From an uncultured beta proteobacterium (lineage in GTDB: Bacteria; Pseudomonadota; Gammaproteobacteria; Burkholderiales; Burkholderiaceae_C): a DNA stretch of 35,905 bases. This document shows, in pieces, positions 14,379-24,784 of the stretch (its first letter is position 1; the number at the start of each line of letters is the position of its first letter). The translations under genes and the position numbers were made by a program. The stretch spans positions 1 through 35,905 of the forward strand of contig CAIXNB010000106.1 of NCBI GenBank assembly GCA_903920695.1. Reading direction: 5' to 3'. The notes below the pieces were generated by a model. It was not told the origin of the DNA. It saw only the letters and a program-made list of their open reading frames with translations, and made no database searches.

Positions 14379-16521
14379 AGCGCTTGATCGCGGCCTTGAC
14401 CTCGTCGCTCAGGGCGAAGCCAGCGCCAAATTTCGTCGCCAGTTCGTCGGCGCGTTTGATGAAAGCGTCGATGCCAATGCCGTAGATGAACTGCATGGCA
14501 CCTCCGGTCCAGGCCGGGAAGCCGATGCCGAAGATGGAGCCGATGTTGGCCTCGTGCACGCTGGTCAGCACGTTCTCGCTCAAGCAGCGCGCGGTCTCGA
14601 CCGCTTGGCGGTATAGCAGGCGGTCCTTCAAGTCCGTGATGGCCCAGGGCGCATCGGCTTTTTCAAACAGCGGTTTGAGTTGTGGCCAGAGGAATTTCTT
14701 TGCGCCCTTTTCCTTGGGGTATTCGTAGAAGCCGGCGCCAGCGGCGCGGCCCGCGCGCTGGTGAATGCGCACCATGTCGGCCACCAACAGCTCGCCCGGT
14801 GTCGCGACATAGGTCTTGCCCTCAGCCGCGAAGTCGGCGCGCGTCTGCTCCATCACGTGCAGGCTCAGGCTGAGCGCCGTTTCATCGAGCACGGCCAGCG
14901 GACCGACCGGCATGCCGCACTGGATGCCGGCGTTCTCGATGGCCGGCGCCGGTATGCCTTCACCTAGCATCGCCACGCCCTCCATGACGAAGGTGCCGAA
15001 GACACGGCTGGTGAAGAAGCCGCGCGAGTCGTTGACCACGATGGGCATCTTGCCAATCGCCTGCACATAGTCGTAGGCGCGCGCCACGGTTTCGTCGCTG
15101 GTCTGCTTGCCGCGGATGATTTCCACCAACTTCATCTTGTCAACCGGGCTGAAGAAATGGATGCCGATGAATTTCTCCGGTGCGATGCTGGCCTTGGCCA
15201 AGCCGCTGATCGGCAGCGTTGAAGTGTTCGACGCAAAGAAGCCGCCAGCAGCGAGCATCGGTTCGGCTTCCTGCGTCACCTTGGCCTTGAGTTCGCGGTT
15301 CTCGAACACGGCTTCGATGATCAGTTCGCAATCCTTCAGGTCTTGCATCGCGCCCGTGGCCTGGATGCGCGCCAGCAGTTGTTGCTGTTGCTCGGCGCTC
15401 ATGCGGCCCTTGTCAACGCGGCCTTGTGTCAGCTTGGCGCTGTAGGCCTTGCCGGCCTCGGCCTTCTCCTGGCTCACGTCTTTGAGAACTGTGGCGATGC
15501 CCTTGCTGGCCTGAACAAAGGCAATACCGGCACCCATCATCCCGGCGCCCAGCAGCCCGACCTTGGTCGGCTTGAAGCGCGGCGCCGTGCCGGGGCGCGA
15601 CTGGCCGCTCTTGATCGCATTGAGGTTGAAGAAGAAGGTATTGATCATGGCGCGCGCATTGCTGCCCGTCATGAGCTTGGCCAGGTGGCGGCTCTCGATG
15701 CGCAGCGCAGTTTCGATGTCCACCTGCAGGCCTTCGACCATGCAGGCCATGATGGCCTCGGGGGCAGGGTAGAGGCCGCGTGTCTGCTTCTTGATCATGG
15801 CCGGTGCCACCACCAGCATGTTGGCCACGCCCGGGCTGGACGGCAGGCCGCCCGGCACCTTGTAGCCCTTGGCTTCCCACGGGTGTTGCGCACTCGGGTT
15901 CGCGGCAATCCAGGCGAGTGCCCTGGCGTTCAATTCGGCTGCTGCATTCGGCCCGGGGCTGACCAGTTCATGCACCAGTCCGAGGGTCTTGGCTTCCTGC
16001 GGCGAAAACAGCTTACCTTCAACCAGATAGGGCTGCGCGCCCATCAGTCCCAGGTGGCGCGTCATCTTGGTCACGCCGCTGGCGCCGGGCAGCAGGCCGA
16101 GCGTCACTTCGGGCAGGCCGAACTGGATCTTGCGATCATCGATGGCGATGCGGTGATGACCGACCAGCGCCACTTCCCAGCCGCCGCCCAACGCCGTGCC
16201 GTTGAGGCAGCTCACGACTGGTTTGCCCAAGGTCTCCAAGGTACGGAAGTTTTTCTTGACCAGTTCGATCTCGGTGAAGATGGCGCTCGCGTCGGCGCGC
16301 TTGAGCCGCATCGCGCCCTTGAGGTCGGCGCCGGCAAAGAAGGTTGACTTGGCCGAGGCCAGGACGATGCCCTTGATGGCGTCCGTGTCCTTCAGCACCT
16401 GGGCCACCAGTTCGGACAGGTCCTGCTGCCACTGCAGGCACATGGTGTTGACCGGCGAATTGGGTTCGTCGAAGGTAACGGTGGCGATGCCGTCAGCGAG
16501 TTGGTATTGAATGGTCTTCAT
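14362..16521 (-). CDS. Bifunctional enoyl-CoA hydratase / 3-hydroxyacyl-CoA dehydrogenase (FadJ/FadB-like)
   Basis: A 719-residue beta-oxidation enzyme. Residues ~1-190 form the crotonase domain with the oxyanion loop ASAKSTFFAGADLKG and CLNGTALGGGWEVAL. From ~310 the Rossmann domain VGLLGAGMMGAGIAFVQASK binds NAD, followed by SNTSTLPISGLA and FIGIHFFSPVDKMKLVEIIR. The C-terminal helical domains contain VNDSRGFFTSRVFG and, near the end, GIGFPAWTGGAMQFI. It hydrates enoyl-CoA and oxidises the 3-hydroxyacyl-CoA. ATG 16521 is preferred over the TTG at 16533 because GAGA lies at ribosome-site distance. It follows the thiolase gene by 69 bases and is probably in one operon with it. Confidence 0.92.
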   Translation of the reverse strand: MKTIQYQLADGIATVTFDEPNSPVNTMCLQWQQDLSELVAQVLKDTDAIKGIVLASAKSTFFAGADLKGAMRLKRADASAIFTEIELVKKNFRTLETLGKPVVSCLNGTALGGGWEVALVGHHRIAIDDRKIQFGLPEVTLGLLPGASGVTKMTRHLGLMGAQPYLVEGKLFSPQEAKTLGLVHELVSPGPNAAAELNARALAWIAANPSAQHPWEAKGYKVPGGLPSSPGVANMLVVAPAMIKKQTRGLYPAPEAIMACMVEGLQVDIETALRIESRHLAKLMTGSNARAMINTFFFNLNAIKSGQSRPGTAPRFKPTKVGLLGAGMMGAGIAFVQASKGIATVLKDVSQEKAEAGKAYSAKLTQGRVDKGRMSAEQQQQLLARIQATGAMQDLKDCELIIEAVFENRELKAKVTQEAEPMLAAGGFFASNTSTLPISGLAKASIAPEKFIGIHFFSPVDKMKLVEIIRGKQTSDETVARAYDYVQAIGKMPIVVNDSRGFFTSRVFGTFVMEGVAMLGEGIPAPAIENAGIQCGMPVGPLAVLDETALSLSLHVMEQTRADFAAEGKTYVATPGELLVADMVRIHQRAGRAAGAGFYEYPKEKGAKKFLWPQLKPLFEKADAPWAITDLKDRLLYRQAVETARCLSENVLTSVHEANIGSIFGIGFPAWTGGAMQFIYGIGIDAFIKRADELATKFGAGFALSDEVKAAIKRFEPVY

Positions 16522-16590
16522 GGTTTCTCTCAATCGGTTGAGGACAGAGCTGGTGCGCTGCGCGTCACTGCGGTCTGTCCCGCAAAGTTA

Positions 16591-17796
16591 TTAACAACGC
16601 TCCACAATGGTCGCGATACCCATGCCACCGCCGACGCACAGCGTGGCCATGCCGTAGCGCAGCTGGCGTCGGTGCAGTTCGTCGATCAGGATGCCCAGGA
16701 TCATGGCGCCGGTGGCGCCCAGCGGATGGCCCATGGCGATGGCGCTGCCGTTGACGTTGACCTTGTCGTGCGGCACTTTCATTTCCTTCATGAATCGCAT
16801 CACGACAGCAGCAAAGGCCTCATTGACTTCGAACAGGTCGATCTGGTCTATCGTCAAACCGGCTTTCGCCAGCGCCTTGCGCGCGGCCGGCATCGGCCCG
16901 GTCAGCATGATGGTCGGGTCGGCGCCACTCAAGGCGGCCGAGACGATGCGCGCGCGTGGCGTGAAACCGTGGCGCTTGCCGGCTGCTTCGGAGCCGATCA
17001 GGACCGCGGCCGCGCCATCAACGATGCCGCTTGAATTGCCGGCGTGGTGCACGTGGATGATGCGCTCAACCTGCGGGTAGCGGCTCAAAGCGATCTGATC
17101 AAAACCCATCGCGCCCATCTGCTCGAAAGCAGGCTTGAGCGAAGCTAGGCCCTCCAGCGTGGTTTGCGGCTTGATGAACTCGTCCTCGGCCAGAATGACC
17201 TGACCCAGAAAGTCCTTCACCGGAACAATCGAGCGCGAAAAATAGCCGTTGGCACGTGCCAGCGTGGCGCGCTTCTGGCTCTCCAGCGCAAAAGCGTCCA
17301 CATCCTGGCGCGTGAAGCCCTCCATCGTGGCGATCAGATCGGCGCCGATACCCTGTGGCACAAAGGCGGTCTGTGAATTGGTTTCAGGGTCCATCGCCCA
17401 GGCGCCGCCGTCCGAGCCAATTGGCACGCGGCTCATGCTCTCGACACCGCCGGCCACCACCAGATCTTCCCAGCCTGAGCGCACTTTTTGCGCCGCCAGG
17501 TTCACCGCTTCCAGGCCCGAAGCGCAAAAGCGATTGACCTGCACGCCGGCGCAGGTGAAGTCCCAGCCGGCTTTGAGCGCTGCCACCTTGGGCAGAACAG
17601 AACCTTGTTCGCCAATGGGCGAGACGATGCCCATCACCACGTCATCAACCTGGGCCGTGTCCAGATCATTGCGGCGTTGCAGATCGCTCAGCAGGCCGGC
17701 CAGCAGATCGACCGGCTTGACTTCAAACAGGCTGCCGTCCTTTTTCCCTTTGCCACGCGGTGTGCGGATGGCGTCATAGACAAATGCTTCAGTCAT
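16591..17796 (-). CDS. Acetyl-CoA C-acyltransferase (thiolase)
   Basis: A 401-residue thiolase that cleaves 3-ketoacyl-CoA to acetyl-CoA and a shortened acyl-CoA, the last step of beta-oxidation. The acyl-accepting cysteine is C91 in [15 protein letters not shown]. The catalytic histidine is H357 in [13 protein letters not shown], and the second cysteine is C387 in [27 protein letters not shown] and [16 protein letters not shown] are also conserved. It resembles FadA-type degradative enzymes; a biosynthetic acetyl-CoA acetyltransferase role is less likely next to the hydratase/dehydrogenase. It is divergent from the acyl-CoA dehydrogenase gene across 126 bases that must hold both promoters. 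Confidence 0.92.
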   Translation of the reverse strand: MTEAFVYDAIRTPRGKGKKDGSLFEVKPVDLLAGLLSDLQRRNDLDTAQVDDVVMGIVSPIGEQGSVLPKVAALKAGWDFTCAGVQVNRFCASGLEAVNLAAQKVRSGWEDLVVAGGVESMSRVPIGSDGGAWAMDPETNSQTAFVPQGIGADLIATMEGFTRQDVDAFALESQKRATLARANGYFSRSIVPVKDFLGQVILAEDEFIKPQTTLEGLASLKPAFEQMGAMGFDQIALSRYPQVERIIHVHHAGNSSGIVDGAAAVLIGSEAAGKRHGFTPRARIVSAALSGADPTIMLTGPMPAARKALAKAGLTIDQIDLFEVNEAFAAVVMRFMKEMKVPHDKVNVNGSAIAMGHPLGATGAMILGILIDELHRRQLRYGMATLCVGGGMGIATIVERC

Positions 17797-17922
17797 GGGG
17801 TATCCCTTTCAGAGTCGGTTCAAACGCAGTTGTCACTGCGACAGGCTGGAATGCAGTATATTGTTTTTTGCAAAGCGTTTGCTTCGCATAAATACCCTCA
17901 TTGTTTTGAACCAGGTGTCGCC

Positions 17923-19086
17923 ATGATCCAGAGAACCATTTTTTCGTCCGAGCACGAAGCTTTCCGTGACAGTTTCCGTCGCTTCATTGAGAACGAGATC
18001 GCGCCGTTTCACGCCGACTGGGAAGAGCAGGGCTATGTTGACCGCGCGGTCTGGAACAAGGCCGGCGACAACGGTTTCCTGTGCCTGACCATGCCCGAGG
18101 AATACGGCGGCGCTGGGGCCGACAAGCTCTATTCGGTGGTGCAGATGGAAGAGGTCGCTCGCGCCGGCTGCTCCGGCATCGGCTACTCGCTGCACAGCGA
18201 GATCGTGGCGCCTTACATCCTGCACTACGGCACCGAGGCACAGAAGAAAAAATACCTGCCCAAGCTGGCCAGCGGCGAGATGATTGGTGCGATTGCCATG
18301 AGCGAGCCGGCTGCCGGCTCGGACTTGCAGGGTATCAAGGCCACGGCGCTGCGCCAGGCTGACGGCAGTTACTTGCTCAACGGCAGCAAGACCTTCATCA
18401 CCAATGGCTGGCACGCGGACCTGGTGATCGTGGTCGCCAAGACCAACCCGGCCGCCGGCGCCAAGGGCACGAGCTTGCTGCTGGTGGAGCGCGGCATGCC
18501 CGGCTTTAGCGTGGGCAAACGGCTCAAGAAGCTGGGTCTGAAAGCGCAGGACACATCAGAGCTATTTTTTGACAATGTGCGTGTGCCGGCCGACATGCTG
18601 CTGGGCGAGGCAGTGCAGGAGAACCGTGGCTTCATCTGCCTGATGGAGCAGTTGCCGTGGGAGCGCATGCAGATTGCCATTGCTGCCGTTGCCGCGGCGC
18701 AGGCGGCCATCGACTGGACCGTGGATTACGTCAAGCAGCGCAAGGTCTTCGGCCAGCCGGTGGCTGCGTTCCAGAACACGCGCTTCACGCTGGCCGAGTT
18801 GCAAACCGAGGTTCAGGTGGCGCGCGTCTTTGTCGATAAGTGTCTTGAACTTTTGTTGGCTAACACTTTAGACACTGCGACCGCCAGTATGGCCAAGTAC
18901 TGGTGCAGCGATTTGCAGTGCAAGGTGATGGACGAGTGCGTGCAATTGTTCGGCGGCTACGGCTATATGTGGGAGTACCCGATTACGCGTGCCTACGCCG
19001 ACGCCCGCGTGCAGCGCATCTACGGCGGCACCAACGAGATCATGAAGGAAGTGATCACGCGCGCCATGGGGCTGGGCGGCAAGTAG
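17923..19086 (+). CDS. Acyl-CoA dehydrogenase, long-chain type
   Basis: A 387-residue FAD-dependent acyl-CoA dehydrogenase from ATG 17923. It has the N-terminal helical domain (FRDSFRRFIENEIAPFHADW), the FAD/substrate loop IGAIAMSEPAAGSDLQGIKA, LNGSKTFITNGWHADLVIVV, and the C-terminal VQLFGGYGYMWEYPITRAYA with RIYGGTNEIMKEVI. The YGGT in place of YEGT together with LMEQLPWERMQ places it with the long-chain/isovaleryl-like branch, where the catalytic Glu lies in the latter helix. It performs the first step of beta-oxidation and is divergent from the thiolase. The frame is open upstream to 17488, which is only antisense to the thiolase. Confidence 0.92.
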   Translation: MIQRTIFSSEHEAFRDSFRRFIENEIAPFHADWEEQGYVDRAVWNKAGDNGFLCLTMPEEYGGAGADKLYSVVQMEEVARAGCSGIGYSLHSEIVAPYILHYGTEAQKKKYLPKLASGEMIGAIAMSEPAAGSDLQGIKATALRQADGSYLLNGSKTFITNGWHADLVIVVAKTNPAAGAKGTSLLLVERGMPGFSVGKRLKKLGLKAQDTSELFFDNVRVPADMLLGEAVQENRGFICLMEQLPWERMQIAIAAVAAAQAAIDWTVDYVKQRKVFGQPVAAFQNTRFTLAELQTEVQVARVFVDKCLELLLANTLDTATASMAKYWCSDLQCKVMDECVQLFGGYGYMWEYPITRAYADARVQRIYGGTNEIMKEVITRAMGLGGK

Positions 19087-19664
19087 TGGCGACACTGCTG
19101 TCGATTCAGACCGCGCCGGCGCGGCGCGTGCAGATCGGCGGCCGTTCGGTGCTGACAGCGATCCACAAGCAGCCGGTGGCCGGCGCGGTGCAGGTCGTGC
19201 CGATGGGGCTGCACGGCGACGAGCAGGCCGACCCCTCGGTGCATGGCGGGCTCGACAAGGCGGTCTACGCCTACTCAAGCGAGCATTACCCGTTCTGGCA
19301 GGCGGCGCGTGTGCAAGCCGGGTTGTCCGGCATCGATGACGCCCTGCCGTTCGGCTCCGTCGGTGAGAACCTGAGTTTGCAAGGTGTGCTGGAGCGCGAT
19401 GTCTGGGTCGGCGATGTGCTGCGCTTTGCCGATTGCGTGCTGCGCGTGACGCAGCCGCGCGAGCCCTGCTACAAGTTCAATGCGGCAATGGGTTTTGCTG
19501 GCGCGGGTAAGGCCATGGCGCAGCAGGGCAATTGCGGTTTCTATCTGGCCGTGCAGCAGGGCGGACGTTTGAGCGCGGGCGAGACTTTTGAACTGGTGTC
19601 GGGGCCGCGGCGATTAAGCATCACTGAGGCGTTCCGGGCCAAGATGGTCAAGCATCTGCGCTAA
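19086..19664 (+). CDS. MOSC-domain protein, YiiM-like
   Basis: A 192-residue protein starting with GTG at 19086, overlapping the last base of the acyl-CoA dehydrogenase stop. The MOSC (molybdenum cofactor sulfurase C-terminal) domain is seen in MGLHGDEQADPSVHGGLDKA, VYAYSSEHYPFWQ, FGSVGENLSLQGVLERDVWV, and the conserved cysteine in VTQPREPCYKFNA. YiiM-type proteins are linked to molybdenum-cofactor-dependent reduction of N-hydroxylated compounds. The role next to beta-oxidation genes is unknown; the one-base overlap suggests co-translation. It meets the convergent acyltransferase gene with a 4-base overlap. Confidence 0.85.
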   Translation: MATLLSIQTAPARRVQIGGRSVLTAIHKQPVAGAVQVVPMGLHGDEQADPSVHGGLDKAVYAYSSEHYPFWQAARVQAGLSGIDDALPFGSVGENLSLQGVLERDVWVGDVLRFADCVLRVTQPREPCYKFNAAMGFAGAGKAMAQQGNCGFYLAVQQGGRLSAGETFELVSGPRRLSITEAFRAKMVKHLR

Positions 19665-20554
19665 CTATTCTTCAGCGCCTCGATCTGCGCATCCTTGTCG
19701 AGCCAGAGTTGGTGCACCCATTGCTGGTAGGCCTCGCGCACGGCTGCATTGCCGGCGTAGTCGCCTTGTGCCAGTTCACGCGGCACCGGCAGTGGGTGCA
19801 CGCGCACGATCACGCGTCTGAGTTTGCCGCTGAGGAACTGGGTGAAGGTCGGCGTGCCATCCGGGTAGACGATGGTCACATCCAGAATCGCCTGGAACTT
19901 GTCGCCCATGGCGTTGAGCGCCAACGCGATGCCGCCGGCCTTGGGCTTGAGCAGGTGCTTGTAGGGTGATTGCTGGCGCTGGTGTTTGGCGCGTGTGAAA
20001 CGCGTGCCTTCAAGGAAATTCATCACGCTGGTCGGAATCAGGGCGAACTTCTCGCAGGCCTTGCGCGTGGTCGCCTGGTCCTTGCCACGCATCTCAGGGT
20101 GCTTTTTCAGGAACTCCTCGCTGTGCCGGCGCATGAAGGGAAATTCCAGCGCCCACCAGGCCAGGCCCATGATCGGGACCCAGATCAGTTGCTGCTTGAG
20201 AAAGAACTTGAGCAGCGGGATGCGTCGGTTGAACAGGTGTTGCAGCACCAGGATGTCAACCCAGGACTGGTGGTTGCAATTCACTAGGTACCAGCTGCGG
20301 TAGTCCAGGCCGTCGATGCCCTGCACGTCCCACTGCGTGCGCTGCGTCAGGCCCATCCAGCCGCTGTTACCGGCAATCCAGGCTTCAGCGATGCGCAACA
20401 GGATCGGGTCGATCAGCAGCCGCATCGCCTTGATCGGGATGATCAGCTTCAGGATCGCGAAAAACAGTAGGATCGGCACCCAGAACAGCACGTTCAGGAC
20501 CATCAGCACGGTGGCGATCAGGGCGACCAGCGGTGCCGGCAGGAAGTTGAGCAT
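19661..20554 (-). CDS. PlsC-type 1-acylglycerol-3-phosphate acyltransferase (YihG-like)
   Basis: A 297-residue inner-membrane acyltransferase. The N-terminus is a hydrophobic double segment ([20 protein letters not shown]). The catalytic motif is [17 protein letters not shown] (H-x4-D), followed by [20 protein letters not shown]. The lipid-binding motif is [16 protein letters not shown] (E-G-T-R). It acylates lysophosphatidic acid or a related lysolipid. The length and motifs match E. coli YihG-type enzymes rather than the shorter PlsC. The gene stands alone on the minus strand, with its upstream region shared with ygiQ. Confidence 0.88.
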   Translation of the reverse strand: MLNFLPAPLVALIATVLMVLNVLFWVPILLFFAILKLIIPIKAMRLLIDPILLRIAEAWIAGNSGWMGLTQRTQWDVQGIDGLDYRSWYLVNCNHQSWVDILVLQHLFNRRIPLLKFFLKQQLIWVPIMGLAWWALEFPFMRRHSEEFLKKHPEMRGKDQATTRKACEKFALIPTSVMNFLEGTRFTRAKHQRQQSPYKHLLKPKAGGIALALNAMGDKFQAILDVTIVYPDGTPTFTQFLSGKLRRVIVRVHPLPVPRELAQGDYAGNAAVREAYQQWVHQLWLDKDAQIEALKNS

Positions 20555-20662
20555 CTATCGGCACTCCGTCATGGGTGGTTTCAGAAATTGCCGGGCAATT
20601 ATCGGCTCAATTCCGCGCCGGGCAAACGCCGGCGCCGCAGCTGTCGACCCGGGCCGAAGGTT

Positions 20663-20785
20663 GTCATCCTGGCCCGACGCTTGTCATCCCGTCCCCGGAT
20701 CAGGTCCGGGGCGATCCGGGATCCAGTGCCACGCGCTGCATGGATTGCGGGTCGTGGCCCGTAATGACACTTCAAGAGGCAATGA
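20663..20785. repeat. REP-like palindromic repeat cluster, left of ygiQ
   Basis: The 311-base gap 20555-20865 holds no gene but contains several GTCAT(T/C)-type half-palindromes, the perfect inverted repeat CCCCGGA-N5-TCCGGGG at 20693-20711, GATCCGGGATCC, and GGATTGCGGGTCGTGGCCCG. These are the pieces of a dispersed repeat common in betaproteobacterial genomes. A related cluster lies at 23185-23325, so ygiQ is framed by the family. Confidence 0.7.
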
Positions 20786-20865
20786 CGGACCGGCCGCCCG
20801 ATACCCCTGCGGCGCGCTTGCCGCAGTCAAAACCTTACACTCGGCTTTCCCCCCCTGTGTGTTCC

Positions 20866-23172
20866 ATGACCGCTTTCCCTGACGTTTCCTTCTTCCCGCG
20901 CGCCGCCAAGCCGCTGACCAGTTACCGCAAGTACTGGGCAGCGCGTTTCGGTACGGCCAAATTCCTGCCGATGAGCCGCGCCGAGATGGACACGCTTGGC
21001 TGGGACAGCTGCGACATCATCCTGGTGACGGGCGACGCCTACGTCGATCACCCGAGCTTTGGCATGGCGGTGATCGGGCGCATGCTCGAAGCACAGGGTT
21101 TTCGCGTTGGCATCATTGCGCAACCGGACTGGCAGAGCGCCGAGCCGTTCAAGGTGCTGGGCAAGCCCAATCTGTTCTGGGGCGTGACGGCGGGCAACAT
21201 GGATTCCATGATCAACCGCTACACGGCGGACCGCAAGATCCGCAGCGACGACGCCTACACACCGGGCGATGTCGGCGGCAAGCGGCCTGATCGCGCGGCA
21301 ATCGTCTACAGCCAGCGCTGCCGCGAGGCCTACAAGGACACTCCGATCGTGCTCGGTGGTATTGAGGGCTCGCTGCGCCGCATCGCGCACTACGACTACT
21401 GGTCGGACAAGGTGCGGCGTTCGATCGTGGTCGACGCCAAGTGTGACCTGCTGCTCTACGGCAACGCCGAACGTGCCCTGGTGGAAGTCGCGCACCGTCT
21501 CGCGGCACGTGAGCCCGTCGCGTCGATCACCGATGTGCGCGGTACGGCTTTTGTGCGCCGACCGGATGATGAATCGGCGCACGACTGGTTCGAGATCGAC
21601 TCGACGCAGGTTGACGAACCGGGCCACGTCGAGACCCATATCAACCCCTACCAGACCACCAGCGAGCAGGCAGCGGGGCAGGGCGCCTCCTGCGCCAAGG
21701 ATGAGGGCGCTGCGCCGGCAGTGGCAGGCCCGGTCAGCCAGCCGTTGACCTTCATGCCCAACCCTGCGCTGCGCGGTAAAGGCGGCGTCAAGGCGCCGCC
21801 GCGCGAGCGCAGCGTGATCCGCCTGCCGAGCTACGAGCAGGTCAAAGCGGACGCTGTGCTGTATGCGCACGCGAATCGCGTGCTGCACCTGGAGACCAAT
21901 CCCGGCAACGCGCGCGCCCTGGTGCAGGCGCATGGCACGGGCGTGACAGCGCGCGATGTCTGGATCAACCCGCCGCCGATTCCATTGAGCACGGCCGAGA
22001 TGGATTTCGTTTTCGATCTGCCCTACGCGCGCAGCCCGCATCCGGCCTACGCGGACGAGGCCGGCAGTCACGATGGCGCGACCAAGATTGCGGCCTGGGA
22101 GATGATCCGCTTCTCGATCAACATCATGCGTGGCTGTTTTGGCGGCTGCACTTTCTGCTCGATCACCGAGCACGAGGGCCGCATCATCCAGAGCCGATCC
22201 GAAGACTCAGTGATCCGTGAGATCGAGGACATCCGCGACAAGGTCAAGGGCTTCACCGGCACGATTTCGGACCTCGGCGGCCCAACTGCCAACATGTACC
22301 GTCTGGGCTGCAAGAGCCCGGAGATCGAAGCCGCCTGCCGCAAGCCAAGCTGCGTCTACCCCGGCATCTGCCAGAACCTCACGACCGACCACCAACCGCT
22401 GATCCACCTGTACCGGCGCGGCCGTGCGCTGAGGGGCATCAAAAAGATTCTGATCGGCTCGGGCCTGCGCTACGACCTCGCCGTGAAAAGCCCGGAATAC
22501 GTGAAGGAACTGGTGACGCACCATGTTGGCGGCTACCTCAAGATCGCGCCGGAACACACCGAGCAGGGGCCGCTGTCAAAGATGATGAAGCCCGGCATCG
22601 GCAGCTATGACAAGTTCAAGACGCTGTTCGAGAAGTTCTCTCTCGAAGCCGGCAAGAAGCAGTACCTGATTCCCTACTTCATCGCGGCGCATCCCGGCAC
22701 CAGCGATGAGGACATGATGAACCTGGCGCTGTGGCTCAAGAAGAACGGCTTTCGTGCCGATCAGGTGCAGACCTTTTACCCGTCACCGATGGCCACGGCC
22801 ACCGCCATGTACCACAGCTGCAGGAATCCCCTGCGCAAGGTCACGCACGACAGCGAGACGGTGGACGTCGTGCGCGGCGAGCGCCGGCGCCGTTTGCACA
22901 AGGCGTTTCTGCGCTACCACGACGCCAACAACTGGCCGCTGCTGCGCGAGGCGCTCAAGACCATGGGCCGCGCCGACCTGATCGGCAACGGCAAGCATCA
23001 TTTGATCCCCACTTTCCAGCCGCTCACAGACGGTAACTACAGCAGCGCGCGGCGCAAGAATTCAACACCAGCGCCGCTAAATGCCGCTGCACCGGTCAAG
23101 GGCCGGTTGCTGACCCAGCATACTGGCCTGCCGCCGCGTGCGGGTGACAAGACCAAGAAAAGACCAAGCTAG
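20866..23172 (+). CDS. ygiQ: YgiQ-family radical SAM protein
   Basis: A 768-residue protein of the YgiQ family. ATG 20866 is chosen because [20 protein letters not shown] is the usual N-terminus; the longer open frame runs into the repeat. The N-terminal UPF0313 part contains [20 protein letters not shown]. The radical SAM motif is [19 protein letters not shown] with C424, C428 and C431 (C-x3-C-x2-C). [20 protein letters not shown] and [20 protein letters not shown] follow. These enzymes carry an additional Cys cluster ([15 protein letters not shown]). They are cytoplasmic, with an unknown reaction. The gene is long but typical for the family and appears intact. Confidence 0.93.
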   Translation: MTAFPDVSFFPRAAKPLTSYRKYWAARFGTAKFLPMSRAEMDTLGWDSCDIILVTGDAYVDHPSFGMAVIGRMLEAQGFRVGIIAQPDWQSAEPFKVLGKPNLFWGVTAGNMDSMINRYTADRKIRSDDAYTPGDVGGKRPDRAAIVYSQRCREAYKDTPIVLGGIEGSLRRIAHYDYWSDKVRRSIVVDAKCDLLLYGNAERALVEVAHRLAAREPVASITDVRGTAFVRRPDDESAHDWFEIDSTQVDEPGHVETHINPYQTTSEQAAGQGASCAKDEGAAPAVAGPVSQPLTFMPNPALRGKGGVKAPPRERSVIRLPSYEQVKADAVLYAHANRVLHLETNPGNARALVQAHGTGVTARDVWINPPPIPLSTAEMDFVFDLPYARSPHPAYADEAGSHDGATKIAAWEMIRFSINIMRGCFGGCTFCSITEHEGRIIQSRSEDSVIREIEDIRDKVKGFTGTISDLGGPTANMYRLGCKSPEIEAACRKPSCVYPGICQNLTTDHQPLIHLYRRGRALRGIKKILIGSGLRYDLAVKSPEYVKELVTHHVGGYLKIAPEHTEQGPLSKMMKPGIGSYDKFKTLFEKFSLEAGKKQYLIPYFIAAHPGTSDEDMMNLALWLKKNGFRADQVQTFYPSPMATATAMYHSCRNPLRKVTHDSETVDVVRGERRRRLHKAFLRYHDANNWPLLREALKTMGRADLIGNGKHHLIPTFQPLTDGNYSSARRKNSTPAPLNAAAPVKGRLLTQHTGLPPRAGDKTKKRPS

Positions 23173-23184
23173 CTTGTCAGCCCT

Positions 23185-23325
23185 GCCCCGTTTGTCATGC
23201 CGGCGCCTCGGTTTTCATCGCGGACGTCGATCCGGGATCCGTGCCAGGCATACCGACGGATGCCGGATCGAGTCCGGCATGACAGCCTTGACTTGTCATT
23301 GCGGGGCAGGTCCGCAATGACAAAT
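23185..23325. repeat. REP-like palindromic repeat cluster, right of ygiQ
   Basis: Two perfect inverted repeats are visible: ATGCCGGA-N5-TCCGGCAT at 23260-23280, and TTGTCATTGCGG-N7-CCGCAATGACAA at 23293-23323. GATCCGGGATCC recurs, as in the cluster left of ygiQ. The second stem is strong and may end the ygiQ transcript, though no U-run follows. Confidence 0.75.
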
Positions 23326-23369
23326 TCAAGTTTGCCATCTGCCCATTCGGAGTCGAGTGCCCACGGGTC

Positions 23370-24779
23370 TCAGTTACCGGCAGCGCGGCGCAGCTTGATG
23401 TTGGCCACCAGACCGCCGGAGGATGCATTGTTCAGGGTAAAGGTGCCGCCCATGCGGGCCACGGTGCTCTCCACGATCGCCAGACCGAGACCGGCGCCGT
23501 TGGCGGCAGTGCGCGCGGCCTCGCCGCGGTAAAACGGTTTGGTCAGGTCTGGCAGTTGTTCCGTCGGGACGCCGAGGCCGTGGTCGCGTACGCGCAGCAG
23601 CACCCATTTGTCGCGCGTGCGAGCTGCAATCTCGAGCTCCGCGATCCCGGTATCGACCGATTTGCCATAGCGGCTCGCATTCTCGATCAGGTTGCTGATG
23701 ACGCGGACCAGTTCGACGCCGTCGGCGAGCACGTTCAAATCGTTTTCCAGGTCGAGCGTGATGCGCATGTCGCTGCGGTTGCGCACGCTGAACAGGCAGC
23801 TGTCGATGACTTCCTTCAAGGCCACACTGTCCAAGGGCAGTTTGCCGGGACGCGCGTATTCGAGAAACTTGCCGATGATGGCGTCGAGTTGCGAGATATC
23901 GGCCGCCATGTTGGCTCGCGCTTCCACATCGCTGACGCTGAGTTCTGTTTCCAGACGCAAGCGGGCCAGCGGTGTGCGCAGGTCGTGCGAGATGCCGGCC
24001 AGCATGATGGCACGGTCCTGGTCGATCTTGGCCAGCTTCTCGGTCATGCGGTTAAAGCCGATGTTGACGGCCCGGATCTCGCTGGTGGCCACGGTTTCGT
24101 CCAGTGTGCTGGCGTCGAAATCGCCTTCGCGCACCCGGCTGGCCGCAAACGACAGCTGCTTCAAAGGCCGGTTGATGCGCCGTGCAATCAGCGCCGCGCC
24201 CACCAGCGACAGCGCGGCGGCGGCCAACAGCCAGATCAGCCAGGTGCGGCCACCGGTGCGGTTGAAGCGCTCGCGGTCGGTGCGCATCCAGTAGTTGTCG
24301 CCGTCGATGACGAAACCAACCCATAAGCCTTCCTGGTGATTGACGCTATTGGCGAGTTGTGTGCCGGGGCCCAGACGTGCGACCAGTTCGGTCGTAATGC
24401 GCTGGCTCAGGCCATCGCTATCAAAGGGCTCAAAGGTATCGCTGGGTTCGCGCGGCAGGATGCGTACGCCTTCCTGCTCGGTCATGGTCTTGATCAGAGA
24501 GACGCGGGCGATTGAGTCGGCGTGAATTAGCGCGGCGCGACTCAGATTGACGAGCGAGGCAATTTGCTGCGCGGTTTGGATTGCGCGTGGTTCAAACTCG
24601 AGTGCGCGCAGCGTCTGCAACCAGGCCATCACGCTGCCGATCAACAGCAAGGCCAGCAGAAAGAAGGTGCGCCAGAAAAGACTCAGCCCCCAGTGCAATC
24701 GCGTGACGCCCCCAGCCCCAGCCGACTCCAACGGCATGACGCCGGAGTTGTCCGGATTGCTCGCCTGTGTGTCGTTCAC
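23370..24779 (-). CDS. Two-component sensor histidine kinase, EnvZ/RisS-like
   Basis: A 469-residue inner-membrane kinase. Membrane segment 1 is at ~37-57 (FFLLALLLIGSVMAW), a periplasmic sensor of ~120 residues follows, and membrane segment 2 is at ~180-199 (WLIWLLAAAALSLVGAALIA). The HAMP domain lies at ~200-252, and the phosphorylated histidine is H265 in LAGISHDLRTPLARLRLETE. The ATPase has the N box LIENASRYGK, the G1 box VRDHGLGVP and the G2 box NGAGLGLAIV. It follows the response regulator gene by 5 bases, so the two form an operon. Similarity to EnvZ (RisS in Bordetella) is by architecture and H-box; the stimulus is unknown. Confidence 0.9.
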   Translation of the reverse strand: MNDTQASNPDNSGVMPLESAGAGGVTRLHWGLSLFWRTFFLLALLLIGSVMAWLQTLRALEFEPRAIQTAQQIASLVNLSRAALIHADSIARVSLIKTMTEQEGVRILPREPSDTFEPFDSDGLSQRITTELVARLGPGTQLANSVNHQEGLWVGFVIDGDNYWMRTDRERFNRTGGRTWLIWLLAAAALSLVGAALIARRINRPLKQLSFAASRVREGDFDASTLDETVATSEIRAVNIGFNRMTEKLAKIDQDRAIMLAGISHDLRTPLARLRLETELSVSDVEARANMAADISQLDAIIGKFLEYARPGKLPLDSVALKEVIDSCLFSVRNRSDMRITLDLENDLNVLADGVELVRVISNLIENASRYGKSVDTGIAELEIAARTRDKWVLLRVRDHGLGVPTEQLPDLTKPFYRGEAARTAANGAGLGLAIVESTVARMGGTFTLNNASSGGLVANIKLRRAAGN

Positions 24780-24784
24780 ACCGA

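Noticed and set aside
15343..16347. 334-codon plus-strand frame inside the hydratase/dehydrogenase gene
   Set aside because: A high-GC shadow ORF, rich in His, Arg, Gln and Gly with no family, antisense to a clear enzyme.
20827..22173. 448-codon minus-strand frame inside ygiQ
   Set aside because: Antisense shadow of the radical SAM gene with no recognisable domain.
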